Shown piece after piece: positions 5,942 to 6,972 of a stretch of 6,972 nucleotides of DNA. The first letter of the stretch is position 1. Every line of letters begins with the position of its first letter. The DNA comes from an uncultured Bacilli bacterium. Lineage in GTDB: Bacteria; Bacillota_I; Bacilli_A; RF39; UBA660. Under the pieces are notes generated by a model that saw only the letters and a program-made list of their open reading frames with translations, had not been told where the DNA came from and did no database searches. The stretch is from positions 1-6,972 of the forward strand of contig CANRQD010000070.1 in assembly GCA_947632685.1 (NCBI GenBank), in the 5' to 3' direction. The position numbers and the translations under genes were made by a program.

Positions 5942-6035
5942 TAGGTAAAATATATGTCGAAAAATATAAGTATATTTTACAATAGGAAAATATATGTGGA
6001 AAAATAGTAATATATTTTACAATAGGAAAATATAT
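5942..6035. repeat. Tandem repeat of about 41 bp, 2.3 copies, each unit a hairpin
   Basis: Unit 1 (5942-5982, 41 bp) and unit 2 (5983-6022, 40 bp) both begin TAGG and end with the same TATATTTTACAA motif. Unit 3 is cut off at 6035 after TAGGAAAATATAT. A shorter degenerate copy may lie at 5919-5941. Within unit 1, GTAAAATATA (5945-5954) pairs perfectly with TATATTTTAC (5971-5980), and unit 2 keeps a 9-bp version. The array stops just before the uvrB remnant. The function is unknown. Confidence 0.7.
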
Positions 6036-6058
6036 CGATCTTTTCTGCTTTTTATTTT

Positions 6059-6154
6059 CCAAATAAGACATTAGCTGGACAATTATATAGTGAGCTCAAG
6101 GAGCTGTTCCCAGAGAATCATGTTTGCTATTTCGTTTCTTATTATAGCGAATAC
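6059..6154 (+). pseudogene. uvrB: uvrB remnant (about 32 codons of excinuclease subunit B)
   Basis: The frame from 6059 reads PNKTLAGQLYSELKELF and then PENHVCYFVSYYSEY. This closely matches the UvrB helicase segment after the Walker A region ([37 protein letters not shown] in intact UvrB). The match begins abruptly: the preceding codons back to a stop at 6023 encode unrelated sequence with no ATG. It ends abruptly at the DYY-QPEAY position, after which the frame reads LKPLLFGLISAVKF and stops at 6197-6199. Walker A, the rest of the helicase and the C-terminal UvrA-binding region are all absent, so this is not functional. Its GC content (about 36%) exceeds its surroundings. It is probably debris of recombination at a uvrB locus or an imported fragment. 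Confidence 0.8.
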
Positions 6155-6172
6155 TTAAAACCACTGCTATTT

Positions 6173-6267
6173 GGACTTATTAGTGCTGTTAAATTCTAAA
6201 AAATGAACGAAATAACACTAATAATAACTAAATGAATGAAGTAAATTTGTGGCGGTTATTAGTGTCC
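6173..6267. repeat. TTATTAGTG arms forming alternative hairpins
   Basis: TTATTAGTG occurs at 6177-6185 and 6256-6264, and its complement CACTAATAA at 6216-6224 lies between them and can pair with either. GGAC (6173-6176) and GTCC (6264-6267) also pair across the whole segment. This could be the end structure of a decayed transposon or MITE, or an RNA switch. I do not recognise a specific family. Confidence 0.35.
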
Positions 6268-6269
6268 AT

Positions 6270-6298
6270 TTGAGTTTTTTAAAAAAATATAATATATA
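6270..6298 (+). promoter_or_regulatory. Candidate promoter for the YhcG-like gene
   Basis: TTGAGT (6270-6275) and TATATA (6293-6298) are 17 bases apart. A perfect TATAAT at 6288-6293 and a TATAAA at 6295-6300 overlap the same stretch, so the exact -10 is unclear. A start near 6305 would give a leader of about 95 bases holding the two inverted repeats that follow. Confidence 0.35.
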
Positions 6299-6315
6299 AA
6301 GCTGATGATTTAAAA

Positions 6316-6340
6316 ATATAATTTTATGGTAAAATTATAT
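6316..6340. repeat. 11-bp perfect inverted repeat upstream of the YhcG-like gene
   Basis: ATATAATTTTA (6316-6326) and TAAAATTATAT (6330-6340) pair perfectly around a 3-base TGG centre. With the candidate promoter just upstream it could be an operator or a leader hairpin. It is pure A/T, so chance is not excluded. Confidence 0.35.
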
Positions 6341-6356
6341 CAGATAAGAAAATTAA

Positions 6357-6385
6357 CCAATTTGTCAGACGCGTCTGGCCAATTT
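6357..6385. promoter_or_regulatory. GC-rich 12-bp palindrome flanked by direct repeats, possible operator
   Basis: CAGACGCGTCTG (6366-6377) is a perfect palindrome in otherwise AT-rich DNA. CCAATTT occurs on both sides (6357-6363 and 6379-6385). It ends 22 bases before the start codon and just before the ribosome binding site AAAGGAG (6388-6394). A repressor or methyltransferase-sensitive site is possible, and an insertion scar with 7-bp flanking repeats is an alternative. Confidence 0.45.
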
Positions 6386-6399
6386 AGAAAGGAGCAATT

Positions 6400-6972
6400 A
6401 TGTTAGAAAAAACTAATGAAAAAATGATTAAAGAAATTACAAATTTAGTAAATGAAGTTAGAGATAATTTAGCAAAGGAAATAAATAAGTCTATTACTTA
6501 TGTATATTGGAATATTGGTAGAATAATAGTATCAAATGAAAATGAATATAATAATCGTTTAGAATATGGTAAAGAAGTTTTAAAAGGTTTATCTAATGAA
6601 CTTACTAAATATTTAGGAAAAGGTTATTCTGTTTCAAATTTAAAATATATGAGAGTATTTTATAAAGCATATCCTAATTTTGATGAAATAAATGAAAAAC
6701 TAAGTTGGTCACATTATGTAGAATTAATGATTATTAAAGACAAAGATAAAAGAAACTTTTATGAAAAAGAATGTATTAATTCTAATTGGTCTGTTAGAGA
6801 GTTGCAAAGACAATTAGATACATCTTTATTTGAAAGACTTTTACTTTCCGATGGAAATGCGAATAAAGAAAAAATTTTAGAATTATCCAAAGAAGGTCAA
6901 ATTTTGAGTAAACCTAATGATATTATTAAACAACCTTATGTCTTTGAGTTTTTAGGAATAAAAGAACCTAAA
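6400..6972 (+). CDS. YhcG/DUF1016-family protein, PDDEXK nuclease superfamily (partial, 3' end missing)
   Basis: The first 191 residues run to the window edge without a stop. They match the DUF1016 (YhcG) N-terminal domain: a helical start (KEITNLVNEVRDNLAKEINKSI), YWNIGRII (residues about 46-53), the YGKEVLKGLSNELTKYLGKGYSVSNL stretch and LSWSHYVELMIIKD (about 105-118). NWSVRELQRQLDTSLFERLLLS follows, then the linker with PYVFEFLGI that leads into the PDDEXK nuclease domain. The catalytic residues lie beyond the window, so activity cannot be judged. Members are often found with type I restriction-modification genes in defence islands; their exact role is not settled. AAAGGAG five bases before the ATG fixes the start. 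Confidence 0.85.
   Translation, partial: MLEKTNEKMIKEITNLVNEVRDNLAKEINKSITYVYWNIGRIIVSNENEYNNRLEYGKEVLKGLSNELTKYLGKGYSVSNLKYMRVFYKAYPNFDEINEKLSWSHYVELMIIKDKDKRNFYEKECINSNWSVRELQRQLDTSLFERLLLSDGNANKEKILELSKEGQILSKPNDIIKQPYVFEFLGIKEPK

Larger units (their letters stand above)
5749..6399. other. Gene-free region with repeats and gene debris
   Basis: No intact gene is visible in these 650 bases. In order it contains a 10-bp inverted repeat (5787-5812), a tandem repeat array (5942-6035), a uvrB remnant (6059-6154), repeated TTATTAGTG arms (6173-6267), a candidate promoter (6270-6298), an 11-bp inverted repeat (6316-6340) and a 12-bp palindrome (6366-6377). The make-up suggests successive insertions and deletions. 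Confidence 0.7.

Noticed and set aside
5942..6035. Possible CRISPR array
   Set aside because: The units are contiguous and similar throughout, with no unique spacers of constant length, and no cas gene is present.
5853..6071. 72-residue minus-strand open frame
   Set aside because: It is read through the tandem repeats, gives a repetitive Tyr/Ile/Phe-rich peptide, runs into the uvrB remnant, and has no credible start signal.
1..6972. Alternative genetic code (TGA as Trp), suggested by the extreme AT content
   Set aside because: Tryptophan is encoded by TGG throughout the genes, and none needs an in-frame TGA.

Overview
The window is very AT-rich. Genes use AAA/TTA/ATT-type codons, AGGAGG-like ribosome binding sites and TGG for tryptophan, and no in-frame TGA is needed. 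This fits a low-GC Bacillota (or standard-code Mollicutes-related) bacterium or one of its prophages. Species and chromosome/prophage status cannot be read from the sequence.

The left third (1-2398) is a diversity-generating retroelement (DGR). Positions 1-103 are the 3' end of a target gene whose C-type-lectin-like C-terminus carries the variable repeat (VR, 1-85). A perfect 12-bp hairpin (93-120) follows the VR and contains the target stop codon. A near-identical template repeat (TR, 343-427 by direct alignment, probably from about 281) lies downstream. The two copies differ at 5 of 85 positions. All five are adenines in TR, and all change an Asn codon. A structured spacer, a candidate promoter (510-538) and a strong-looking intrinsic terminator (614-646) separate TR from three overlapping genes: a MutS-domain-I-like accessory protein (662-1048), an Avd-like four-helix protein (1023-1382) and a DGR-type reverse transcriptase with YMDD (1367-2398). 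The inferred working model is that TR RNA is copied by RT-Avd into adenine-mutagenised cDNA, which replaces the VR. The MutS-like protein may influence mismatch handling.

The middle (2399-5330) holds a small four-helix membrane protein (2461-2832) and, convergent to it across a shared hairpin terminator, an 827-residue protein on the minus strand (2847-5330) that I do not recognise. An orphan 87-residue gene (5485-5748) diverges from it.

The right part (5749-6399) has no intact gene. It contains an inverted repeat, a roughly 41-bp tandem repeat whose units are themselves hairpins, a clear remnant of uvrB (6059-6154) and a set of repeated TTATTAGTG arms, and it reads as an old recombination or insertion scar. 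A YhcG/DUF1016 PDDEXK-nuclease-family gene starts at 6400 and runs off the window. It is preceded by a candidate promoter, an 11-bp inverted repeat and a 12-bp palindrome. The mix of DGR, orphan genes, gene debris and a nuclease-family gene suggests an accessory region.
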